Source: Vespa crabro (lineage: Eukaryota > Arthropoda > Insecta > Hymenoptera > Vespidae). From it: a stretch of 64,000 nucleotides of DNA. The position numbers and the translations under genes are program-made. Positions within the stretch are counted from its first letter, which is position 1. Every line of letters starts with the position of its first letter. The notes beneath the pieces were generated by a model that saw only the letters and a program-made list of their open reading frames with translations, was not told the DNA's origin and did not search any database. The stretch is taken from assembly GCF_910589235.1 (NCBI RefSeq), contig NC_060955.1, forward strand, positions 5,865,694 through 5,929,693. Direction: 5' to 3'. Positions 23,424-34,161 of this stretch are shown piece by piece.

Positions 23424-23525
23424 CGGCGATATCTCAACGAGAGAGACCAATGTAGGATGCCGGACATATTTTATTTTATTTTTTTATCTTTTTCTCTTTT
23501 CCCCTGCAAAGAGATAAGTAGATAA
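23424..23525 (+). CDS. Candidate terminal exon, weak
   Basis: A strong acceptor (gtgttctcttcttacag) ends at 23423. The frame in phase 0, matching the end of the exon candidate at 22191-22284, reads RRYLNERDQCRMPDIFYFIF and then a T-rich hydrophobic stretch, stopping at TAA 23523-23525. The second half is encoded by a T/TTTTA run and is probably not protein. No AATAAA follows closely. It may only be a splice-like motif. Confidence 0.15.
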   Translation, partial: RRYLNERDQCRMPDIFYFIFLSFSLFPCKEISR

Positions 23526-23841
23526 AAGAGCAGACATCTTTCGGTATCTATCGCAATCTCGAGCATCTCTAAACTCGATCCTTGGCCATTACGTTAGGCG
23601 TCGTGTACCGCTTTGCCAGTGTCGTTCGAGACACTTACACGACGATTCGTTATACTCTCTGATCTCGAAGTAGACCCTCTTTATCTCTCCCTTTCGTAAG
23701 ACAGAGAGTACGATCGACGGTAGCGCAATGTGTGTGCGGTAGGCCTGCATAAGCTTGGGAATTTGATCTTATATTTGCGTCAGCACATCTCTCAGGAACG
23801 AAGATGAAAATCGAAAGAGAAAGGAGTACAAAGGAGAAACG

Positions 23842-23879
<38 letters not shown>

Positions 23880-24128
23880 GGGAGTCAAGCATCTCCATGC
23901 TCCTTGCTTATGTTAGCTTCCACTCTCTTCCACCCTTACTTCGAGATATCTCGAGTGGCAGTGTAACGCGGTAGAACGGTACGTAATTAACGCCTCATGT
24001 AGATGCTATCGGCTCGTGGAAGATACGCGAAGGGAAAGGGCCGCGTGACGACCGGTGATATACGGCCTTAGCCTACCGTAATGGAATATTATTATCGGTC
24101 AGCATCAACTCGTTGGGGTTGAATTAGT

Positions 24129-24583
24129 GATAGTGGTGATGCACCTCTGGCGACGACGCCATCGTTGACATCGTCGACGTTGACGTCGTTTTCATACTCC
24201 TCGGTATCCGACAAACTAAACTATCCCTCTTTTATTATACTTTATTTTCTTTCTTTCCTTCTTTGTCCTATAAATGGAAAAGCTACTTTGCTAAACTGAA
24301 TAAAAGTGAATATCTAATTAAGTATAATACAAAGTAGGTGCGTAGATTTTCAGATTGAAATAATGATAGTGGTTATACGCCTCTGGCGATGACAGCGTCG
24401 TTGACATCGTTGACGTCGACGTCATTTACATGCTGCTAGATGTCCGACGAATTAAACTATCTCTTTTTTATTATACCATATTCTCTTGTTTTCTTTTTCC
24501 TATAAATAGAAAAATCTACTTTGCAACTGAATTAAAGCGAATATCTATTTAATAATATAATATAAAAATAGGTGTAGATTTTG
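24129..24583. repeat. Tandem duplication of a unit of about 236 bp (two diverged copies)
   Basis: Copy 1 (24129-24351) and copy 2 (24365-24583) align along their whole length, with clear but imperfect similarity (I estimate roughly four bases in five). Shared landmarks in order: GATAGTGG, CTCTGGCGA, CGTTGACATCGT, a TGACGTCG-type box, CCGAC, TTAAACTATC or CTAAACTATC, TTTTATTATAC, CTATAAAT, CTACTTTGC, GAATATCTA and GTAGATTTT. No coding frame is conserved between copies. Each copy carries a TATAAAT word and a CRE-like box at the same relative place. It may be an old local duplication or two units of a dispersed or satellite-like family. Confidence 0.85.
24411..24424. promoter_or_regulatory. Perfect 14-bp palindrome TGACGTCGACGTCA
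   Basis: Two overlapping CRE-like half-palindromes (TGACGTCG and CGACGTCA) lie in copy 2 of the duplicated unit; copy 1 has TGACGTCG at 24181-24188. CREB/ATF-type bZIP factors recognise TGACGTCA. Binding here is inference. Confidence 0.35.
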
Positions 24584-26070
24584 TTGGAGATCTTTCGAAA
24601 GGCTGGCGATTTTTAGTATTTTCAGAGAAATCGAGAATTTCTTCAGCTCGGGAAAATATCGTAGGATCGATCGAACGATAAAGAGAAACCGTTCGTAGAA
24701 AGGTATACCTTTCACGGATAGACAATAATCTTTGATTGTATCAGTTTTTGTGTTCGAAGAAAATTTTTCGACTAAGGGGCCAAAATTCGTGAAGTTTCTT
24801 TTCTCTTTTTGCTTCAATTTACCAAACGCTCTTTCTTTTTCTACAAATGAGTTTAGACTTTGAAAGTTAAATATAGAGTTTGCCGTGAGAACAATTTCGA
24901 AATGGCTTATTCGAGAAAGTTTATCGAATATAATCGTTAAATAAAAGGATCAAGCTGTCTAAACAAGGAACATCAAAAAGACGTTCGATCAGTAAAATAA
25001 TGTGAGAATGAAAACGCGTTGAAAGTCAATAGAAATTGGATGCGGAAAGAAAGATAAAGGGAAAGAAAGGAAAGGAAAGGATTCAAGGGAGCATTGTATT
25101 GTTGGAACTCTCTGTCGAACTTCGTTGTGACTTCTTAAAAAGTCGTAAACGACATAGAAAGGCAACACGTTCCAAAAGTGTCTTTCACTAACGTGAACGT
25201 TTCCCAACGTAGGATTCTCCTTTTCCATCTGCTGACCGACATCTCTTATCTATCTTTAGCTAGAACGATTATTTTGCCTTTTACCGGCAAGATATCTCGT
25301 AGCTCTTTTTGGTTGATCCTTTAGCTCTTCTGATAATACAATTTTTCTACTACAAATCGAATGACACTATTCGAGCATTTACCGAAAAGATGATACACAA
25401 CGAACGACATATTTTCGATACGAGCGAGCCCTTCTCGTGTACCTGAAATATAGATTCGGATTTACAAAAACGAATGAACTGATCAGTATTCCCGATGCAT
25501 ATTTCATTCGTGCGGGTTGTCCCGATGCTACTGCTGATAATTTATGTGGCTGTTAATTTCTACGATAGCAGTTCGCCCGTTGGCGATTTATTTACACTGG
25601 AAATACGGTCATTAGTATTTATTTGTAATCGCCGAACGAAATTGCATTAACGAGCGGACGAAGACAATCGTTCGTCGATCGTTGAGAAAAAAAGAATTGC
25701 TAACAAGAAAAGCGGATTAATTCGAACAGAGTAATTGTTTTTTGAAAAGACCATTTTCTCTCTCTTTCTCTCTTTCCCTGTGTACTTTTCGAGCTCACTT
25801 CGTTTCGCTTAGGTTTACACTGATATCATTTCTGCCGGATAACAGCCGTAATCCTTAAGGAGCAAGTGTGGAAGATGGCCACATGGCCGGTTAAACGTCG
25901 TTTAATAAAGCACATAAAAGAGGTACGGAGGGCGCGAAAGTAACGTGCAAAGTATGTAATAACGGTGCGGCCGGAGAATACATGCGATTAAAGGGAAGAA
26001 AGGTGAGAGGAGTAAGAGTAGGGAGGGATAAACGATCCGACAGCGAGAGAAAGAGAACGACGAGGTGGAG

Positions 26071-26080
26071 AGTAGTAATA

Positions 26081-26128
<48 letters not shown>

Positions 26129-26165
26129 ATAGTAATAGTAATAGTAATAGTAGTAGTAGTAGTAG
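26071..26165. repeat. (TAG)n / (TAA-TAG)n trinucleotide array
   Basis: About thirty AGT triplets with a block of alternating AAT-AGT units near the right end. The reverse frame reads poly-Thr, which explains a long minus-strand open frame. Confidence 0.95.
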
Positions 26166-26931
26166 GGTGAGAGCTCGTAGAATGCGGGAGGAAGATTCTA
26201 GGTGCGCCTTTCAAAGTGAAAATTGAGACGCGATTACGTATTTTATGGTAGTGACGATTTTCGAAAAATATGGCCGCATACCGACGCAACGGCTAAGTCA
26301 TAAAATCAGCATATTCCCAGGGCGGAGAACAGTATCATGAATTTCTCGAAGGGAAAGAAAGTAAGAGCCCCGGATCTGGAACGAAGGATTTATTCGAGCA
26401 TGGATTACGGTTTACCTCCTTCGTCAAGCACGCTTAGTGATGCACACGGAAACATATACGAACGAATTTTGCTTTAATTTCTTCCTGTTTTTTTTTCTAC
26501 GAAATTTGTATTTTTGAAAAAAAAAAGAAATAAATTAAACATAATTTAGAATAGAAGATATTATAACGTAAATTCTAAAGATAACCTTAAATCCAAGATC
26601 ATATTTTTCGACGATTCATGATTACGTCGAGTTTTTTCTCATCAAAACTCGTGAACTTCGATGTTCTATGTTATTTGCGAAGATGAATCCGGACGTCATT
26701 GTTACATCGACGTCGTTTCAGGAAACGAGGGTAATGTAATCGCGCAACATGCAATTGATATGTTCCTACGCGAATATAGAGAAGTGAAAGAGAGAGGAAA
26801 GAGAGAGAGAGAGAGAGGGAAAGAGAAGTAGAAAAAACTTCTTTCACCGTTGAAACAATGCACGTATCCGCCGGAAGCGACACCCTTTTTTTAAACGTGT
26901 TTGTTAGTATATGCGAAGACTATCCTTGCCT

Positions 26932-26967
<36 letters not shown>

Positions 26968-27084
26968 ATATATATATCTCTTTCTCTCTCTTTCTCCGAA
27001 CCATTGGTCTTTGGTTGGTGTAACATGCTGCGTTTATACGTCGACTATTACTCATTCGCCTCCGGCCCCCTTCACACATACTCA

Positions 27085-27133
<49 letters not shown>
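27085..27133. repeat. (CT)n microsatellite
   Basis: A CT run that also forms a natural polypyrimidine tract upstream of the tag at 27164-27166. Confidence 0.95.
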
Positions 27134-27136
<3 letters not shown>

Positions 27137-27199
27137 CTCTCTTATCTTTACCCTTCTTCCTTTAGCCGACAGCTTACATCAGTGCAGCGCGCAGTAAAC

Positions 27200-27613
27200 A
27201 TGCACTTTCAACGTTACATCTGTCTAGAGCGCGCGCGTTGTTACTCGCTTGAACTCTCCTCTACTTTACCTTGGAATCTTCTTCTTCTTATTCTTCTCCT
27301 CCTCTTTCTTTTCCTCTTTTCTCTACGTTCCTTCCGTCTACCAACTTACCTTCCGTCTCGTGGAATCCGCGTAACGGTACGCGTTGAAATTGTGGCATAT
27401 CGAAAGCGCGAATTGCACCGGCGGTACCGTGAAATTACACCCATTGCCCGGTACAAGAAAACCACTGCGCGTACTGCGTATCGTCCTGCCGGCGTTCCTG
27501 CTCCTTCTCACTGTTGTTTCCTTCCCTCAAAACTTCTCTACGTACGTATATACGTAACTAACGTACATATGTGCATCAAGTTTTCCTTCATATATCTTGG
27601 TACTCGCTTTTGA
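27200..27613 (+). CDS. ORF of 137 codons with one hydrophobic helix, doubtful gene
   Basis: From an ATG with A at -3 (aaacATGC) the frame runs to TGA at 27613. It reads MHFQRYICLERARCYSLELS, then a hydrophobic helix of about 18 residues at residues 26-45 (LLLLILLLLFLFLF) encoded by a CT-rich tract, then a basic Arg/Tyr-rich part. The same frame is open back to a CT-rich acceptor-like site (cttctttag-type, about 27167). The helix is a by-product of pyrimidine-rich DNA, and the opposite strand carries a competing donor, so confidence is low. No family is recognised. Confidence 0.15.
   Translation: MHFQRYICLERARCYSLELSSTLPWNLLLLILLLLFLFLFSLRSFRLPTYLPSRGIRVTVRVEIVAYRKRELHRRYREITPIARYKKTTARTAYRPAGVPAPSHCCFLPSKLLYVRIYVTNVHMCIKFSFIYLGTRF
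27350..27526 (-). other. Minus-strand GC-rich open patch ending at a consensus 5' splice site
   Basis: On the minus strand the sequence reads AAG|GTAAGT, a perfect consensus donor, with the exon's last base at 27350. The preceding 59 codons (27526 to 27350) are open and read mixed residues near the donor (SICHNFNAYRYADSTRRK). A second minus frame is also open from an ATG (MGVISRYRRC...). No good acceptor or initiator is visible upstream. It may be a 5' exon or just a CpG-rich patch with a chance donor. Confidence 0.2.
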
Positions 27614-28805
27614 ACTTTTCGCATTCTCCAATGGAAAAATTGTATTTTGTTTTTTTCTTTTTTTTTCTTTTTCTTTTATTAAGACAAAAAGTAACTTTTT
27701 GATCTTCGTTCTCAAAGGAGATGTTTTTGGATTAGTTGGATTAGTTGTTGGTTCTTTGAACGAACATCTTGTGTGAAGAGAAAGAGAAAGAGAGAGAGAG
27801 TGAGTGGCCGATAGATCGCGGGATTGCTTTTGATCACCGAAAATAAAGGAGCGATTCTAATCTATGGTCGGTACACGTCAGCCAATTAGAGTTCACCGCG
27901 AGCGTTTCCTCGAAGTTAGATTGCTGGATCTACTCGGTGTATTTAATGAGAACGTTCCTATAATCGTTTGAAGACTCGAAAAACGTTTGAAAAAGGGAAA
28001 TACTCTCGATTTAATACAGTTGGTTGTGTCAAATAATCGATTTGATGCGACGACAAATTTCTTTAGAATTATCGAATGTAATATCGAAACTTCGCATTTA
28101 TTTCAAGATCAGAAAGATTTTCTTTAGAAGTTACTTTTGTCGAAGGTGCGTCGATTGAAAGATGAGGTAGAATCGATCAATGGAACGGAGGTAGATTCGA
28201 AATAAAGCTCGCTTTAATTTCGTTTCTAGAAAAGTGCAGCAACCGATAATGGCCAGTCGTTTCTCCTAAGAAGTCGGAACGTGGACCATCGGCTCCACAG
28301 TAATAACGGTAGTCGCTACAAACTCTCATTGCCTTTGGGCTATCTCTTTATTGGACGCTTCCTTGCATAATCAATACCAACCATTTCTTTCCTCGATAAG
28401 TAGTATATATACCTACCAAGAACCTACTTTTATCCACTCTTCAGATGCGGAATAACATTATTCCGAAAGAATGATATTATCGTTTCTCTTCTTTTCACTT
28501 CTTCTTCGATCATGCCTAGATGAACTTTCTTTAAAATGCAGATATCTCGTTTCTTACTTGCGAATGTTGATCATATGTATAGATATATCGTCATATTCAA
28601 TATTATACGTCGAAAAGTTTAAAAAGAAAAGATGAAAGGAATAATAGCGAGCCGTACGAGAAAGTAGTACGAAGGAAACGTCAGTGACTCGCAAAAGAAT
28701 GTCCGTGTCATTCGCGAGTGTCGAACCGAAACGAAATAAAGAGGTAAGACGGATCTTCTAGACATTGGAGACAGGAAATCGTCGGTAGTCTTCTTCCTCC
28801 CCCCC

Positions 28806-28845
<40 letters not shown>

Positions 28846-29074
28846 TCGTACTTTTCTTATATACTTTATCTTTCTCGCATTTACCGTGTAACCTGAAACT
28901 TCGAGTAGCAAAAGGGAATTCTAAGGGAAGACAGAAGATTAATCTGGGAGTCGAACGCGATAAAAAAAAAAGAAGAAAAAGAAAGGGAAAAAGGGAGAGA
29001 AAAAGAAAAGAAAAAAAATATGGCCCGGTCGAACGAACTTTGCCTGAATCTTTCTTGCTCCTTTATATACGCAC

Positions 29075-29078
<4 letters not shown>

Positions 29079-29138
<60 letters not shown>

Positions 29139-29168
29139 AGAAACTCTCTCTCTCTCTCTCTCTCTCTT
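29079..29168. repeat. Compound (AT)n then (CT)n array
   Basis: An AT run (29079-29135) is followed after a short spacer by a CT run (29144-29168). Confidence 0.95.
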
Positions 29169-29406
29169 TACTGACACTTCACCATCTTAGGCGTTAGTCG
29201 GAAGAATATTTTCAAGTAAGAGAAGTCGGGTGATGGAGGTGGCGAATATCGCGAGAAAAGATGGAGTAGTCAGAGAAGACTTTTAAAGTCCGTGAACGAT
29301 TAAATATCATATTCAAATATTCCACCGTCTGTTACTTTAACCACGATGAAACGTTTCCTTTCCATCCACTTTGATGTTTTTCTTTCCCCTTTAAAGGTGG
29401 CCGTCT

Positions 29407-29409
<3 letters not shown>

Positions 29410-29461
<52 letters not shown>
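29410..29461. repeat. (CT)n microsatellite, about 26 units
   Basis: A pure CT run. Confidence 0.95.
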
Positions 29462-29465
<4 letters not shown>

Positions 29466-30042
29466 AGATTCCATAGATCTCAACGTCAAAACGGTACGAT
29501 AGAAAAATCATAATTCCTTCTCGTGGCTGGACACGAGAGACGAGGCTCGCCACGTCTCAAGCAGCAAGACACGGTACACTCTGGACTGTTCCGATGTTCC
29601 TCGTTATCCTTTTTCTCAGTTTACACAAATCATAGGATCTTCAACTTCTTTATTTTTTTCTTTTCTTTTTTACTTTTTTTTCTTCTTCTCCTTATTCCTA
29701 AAGAAGCTCGAGAAGCAAGTCGTTTCGAACGCGAAAGCAACGAAGAGATAAGAAAAAGAAGGGAGTCAGCCGAATAATAGGAGAAGTTACACCAAGAAAA
29801 AGAGAAGGAAGGCGAGAAGAGAAGGCACGACCCGGAGGGTCCCTGAAACGAAGGCAAGGGAAGACGAGAAGAAGGTACCCTGCATTCCTTCACGCTTATT
29901 GGTTTCATCAGATTGCTTTGCTTCTATTAGGTGTGCTGTCTATACGGATATACCACGTACCGTCGGCACGTTCTCTAATACCCCGAAGGAACACCAAACA
30001 AATGAAATGGCGCGCTTCGCTCCGCTCTTCTCCTCTTCACTC

Positions 30043-30094
<52 letters not shown>

Positions 30095-30934
30095 ATTCTC
30101 TTCCTCTTCCTCAGCCACAGCCATCCGCTTCTCCAATATATATATCTTCCTCCCTTCCCATGCTTCCACCCTCTTCTCCTATCTCTCCGCCACACCACGT
30201 TCTCGAGTAGCAAGAGACCGTTCGATAGTAGTTGCGCAATATGGGGTCGAAGAACCACACCTCCACACCTATATATACCTTCGATAAACGTTCGTATTGT
30301 ATACGAAAGCCCACACACCCATGTAAATTTCGGAAACCCGCTCATATGCATGTACAACCTCCATAAGTGCCTATTCCGTACTGTTGAAACCATTTTGACG
30401 TTCGGATGCATCGAGACAGATAGTCGACTAAGTAGATGAAATAGCAAATAATTAATTACAAATTAAGACAAATTAATAAAATACGTGAGTAAACAAACGA
30501 GATAAGTTAATAAAAAGAGATAGATAGAGAAATATTGATAAGAGAAGACGAGACCAGAATAGAATGATTTTTAATTCATTCATTCTTTCGTTCGATAAAA
30601 GTGAGATGAAAAATGGGGTTGATTAGCGGAAAAAGAAAATCAGGTAAATGGATAATCTTGGTTAGATTTACGGTGCTTTTAATTCTATAAACGGATTAAA
30701 AGGATAATGTTTGATGGGGGATGGATTTGTTAATATTTTTGTGTTAAAGTTTACACGATATTTCTCAAATATTTACACGTACGGACGTAAAATGAGACAT
30801 AAGTAAAGAAAATAAAATAAAACGATTTACTATACATCTGATAGTGTACGAATACGTGCGATACAACTGTAATAAAGATGAATGAAATCGAGCAAAAAAG
30901 TTGCGAGTAATCGGTTCAGGTAATACAAACATAT

Positions 30935-30938
<4 letters not shown>

Positions 30939-30982
<44 letters not shown>
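30939..30982. repeat. (AT)n microsatellite, about 22 units
   Basis: A pure AT run inside an AT-rich island. Confidence 0.95.
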
Positions 30983-30987
<5 letters not shown>

Positions 30988-31481
30988 GAAACGTAATCAA
31001 GTGTCGAAGAAATACGAAACTCGCTTACATAGTTAAGTATTTAGGTTCGTAAGCATATATCGCGTTATCGTGTATCTGTGTATATGGATATATAGTAGGA
31101 GGAGGATCAGCGACCGCGTTTCTAGTATCAACGAGCGTAAGTATCATCGACTTAAAGTAGTACTCCATGGCTGGGCAAAGAACGAAGAAGGCGGTAAGAA
31201 AAGAAAGTACGGTAAGCGTACAATGAAAGGGCACTTGCAGCTATATAATACATATGTATATATGGGGATGCACTATATACATTTACATATATGTAGATGC
31301 GCCGTACGCTCCGAATGCAGCACTTGAGGGCCGTGGAGGGCGGACTACGTGTACGCCGTACACGTCGTCGACTTCCTTAGATCGTATATTGCGAGATTTA
31401 TAAATCTTGTAAATATTCAAATTGATTCGCTTATTAAATCCCGTGAACATTGTAGGATAGAATCGGTCTTCTCTTTTTCTA

Positions 31482-31501
31482 TTTCTCTCTCTCTCTCGCT
31501 C

Positions 31502-31577
<76 letters not shown>

Positions 31578-31589
31578 TCTCTCTCTTTC
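31482..31589. repeat. (CT)n microsatellite, over 100 bases
   Basis: A long CT run with CTAT and CG interruptions at its left end and one CCC near the right end. Confidence 0.95.
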
Positions 31590-32173
31590 ATTTTCAGTGA
31601 GAAAATATTATCGAAGATAGAGCAATGGTAAAAATTAAAATCGGGAAACGCGATGAACTCGAAAATCGATCGTCTCTCGTATCGCAACGCGTGTTCTATG
31701 ATTAACGCGTTCATTGAACATTTAAATAATCGTACATAAATCGATACGTTTGACTTGTATTTTAAAATTTATGAGAGAAAAAAAACAAAGGAAAGAGGTT
31801 ATTAAAAAGAAAAAAAGAAAGACAAACAAATAAAATTCATTGTCATATTTTTAACGAATATTTAATATAACATAAATATTATTAATGTTAAAATGTTCTG
31901 AAAACGTTTAAGATAAATATTATATATAGGTCGCCGATCAGACGTTAATTAATAAAATATAATACAAGAAGCACAGCCATAACGATTAAAATCATGCGCG
32001 AAAAATCAGTATGTAATAAAAACGGCGAGTAGGAGAGAACGATGATATTTCGTAACGACGCGACGTTTCTTGACACCAAGCGAGATGATAACAATCGGCG
32101 GGCAAGTAGCCGTGAATTGCACGTTTAGTGGCGTGTCTGTCGTTAACGTCCACGCACGTCCGTCTGTCGGTTC

Positions 32174-32230
32174 ATCCGTCCGTCCGTCCGTTTGTCCATC
32201 CGTTCGTCGGTCGGTCGATTGGTCGATCGG
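32174..32230. repeat. Tetranucleotide (CCGT)n passing into (CGGT)n
   Basis: CCGT units switch to GTCG/CGGT units about midway, so the right part is roughly the reverse complement of the left part and the tract could fold back. Confidence 0.8.
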
Positions 32231-33360
32231 TCTCTGTCCTTCTATCAGTCTGTCCGTGGATCCATTTTACATAGTAACGCATAGACTAGGACATAGACCG
32301 AGCTAACAAACCGCATATCTGAACATCGTTCGCCCGTGAAGAAGAGAAGAAGTGCGAAGTGCTATCGATTCGCTTTTCCATGCTTCGACCTTCCTCGGAA
32401 CCCGTCGATGTTTCTCTTCTAGTCCTTCTCGTCGTCACATTATATTTTATTTTTATGACGTATTATAAGTTGCGCGTTAACTTTCACCTCCCCGAGGCCG
32501 TATATACGAATTGTATCATATACCGGACTCATAACACGTAAGCGTAACTCCGGTAGGCGAACTTTCCATAGAAAAATAACAACTAAAACTTTATACAAAC
32601 GTTCGTCCTATAACATTGTTTTTGAATTAGAATTCTCCATATTCACAGAAGTGACCACGTACGATCGTTTGCAAATATGTTTCCATTAAACTTTTTTTAC
32701 TCATTTAAAAATACTTTTGATAATTGACGTGAATGTTTTTTTCTCTTTTTGTACTCCTCTCATGAATCGATGTTATCCGGGTTATATATATATATATATA
32801 TACTTTACACACCTTGTATGTACATATATCATCAGATGGGCGTAATTATGCGATTGCGCTTTTATGTTCTTTCAAATATTTTTATGCTCGGAACATTCTG
32901 ACGGATAAAGCACACTGAGAAATTTATTGAACGTTCCGTAGATCGGCTTGAGCAAGAAGAATCCCGAGCACGATCTCGCAAAGAGGAGTGCCTCGAAATC
33001 GGTGAAGAACACGATGACCCTCGCTTCCGCGGACTCTATCTTCTAAGGAATATCGAAGAGAATATTCAAAGGCTCGCTGCGAGAGAGTATGGCTAACGGT
33101 ACAAACCGCACGAGTGGCATAGAACGCGTGCAACGCGATGCAAAGCGAGAGACGACCTCTCTTTCTACGAATAACTCTACTTTTCTTTCTATACTTCTCT
33201 TTCCTTCCTTTATTTCTTTATTTTTTTCTTTTGCATATCTTGCTTCGCGAGAAATGCAGGCGACTATAATATGTCGACTCCCGCGAAGAAAGTATCACCG
33301 GACACGGAAGCACACGGAGACTTTGCGTGTCGCCAGCTTATTTCCCCTCTCTCTCTCTCG

Positions 33361-33363
<3 letters not shown>

Positions 33364-33412
<49 letters not shown>
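33364..33412. repeat. (AT)n microsatellite, about 24 units
   Basis: A pure AT run preceded by a CT run. Confidence 0.95.
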
Positions 33413-33414
<2 letters not shown>

Positions 33415-33986
33415 TTCTCTTTTACTCTAACGGTTGCATCTTTTCAACCGCTACCATACATGTTTTTTTGTACTTATTTTCAAAACGGTTTCTAAACGCG
33501 TGCACAATGATAGAGAAAGAGACACGACGTGTAAAGACTCGTTTGATACTTCGTTACATTCCATTGAGTTCTTCTCCTACAGGAAAGCTTCGAGAATCTA
33601 TGATCCATTATAATTAAACGTTTGCGACATTGTAAGAATGTTAAGAAAAATAAAGAGATAGGAAAAGCTGCAATCCAATTTACGCTTATCACCCAGAGAT
33701 TTATCGTAAAATCTTGTTTATTTTTTCTTTCCGTAAGAACGGCACGATGACTATAGAAACAGGCTTGAACAAGACAGCCCCTCTCGTTGTCTAGTATTGT
33801 CCCTTTCAAAGTCCCTTCATCGGTCTTGTTATCGTGTAGTCCGTGGTTGTAACACAACTCGCATTATTACCATATAATTACGAGCATGCTCAACGAAGCT
33901 CGACGTCACGGGTTCTCGTAGAGATGCCCACGTTACATCACGCAGGATAAATATTTTCTCACGACGAGTGGAGCACCACCTATGTT

Positions 33987-34006
33987 TCTGTCTGTCTGTC
34001 TGACTG

Positions 34007-34053
<47 letters not shown>

Positions 34054-34085
34054 GTCTTTGTCTCTCTCTCTCCTCTCTCTTTTTC

Positions 34086-34125
<40 letters not shown>

Positions 34126-34161
34126 ACTTTCAATCTCTGTCTCTCTCTTTCTCTCTCTGTT
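33987..34161. repeat. Long (CT)n / (CTGT)n tract
   Basis: About 175 bases of CT with CTGT and CTTT variants, starting with four CTGT units. Confidence 0.9.

Larger units (their letters stand above)
23526..27199. other. Non-coding stretch with a duplicated unit and a (TAG)n array
   Basis: No gene is supported. It contains GA at 23845-23874, the duplicated unit (24129-24583), mostly unique AT-rich sequence from 24590 to 25980, the (TAG)n array and CT arrays at 26934-26996. Open frames here are short or repeat-derived. Confidence 0.6.
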
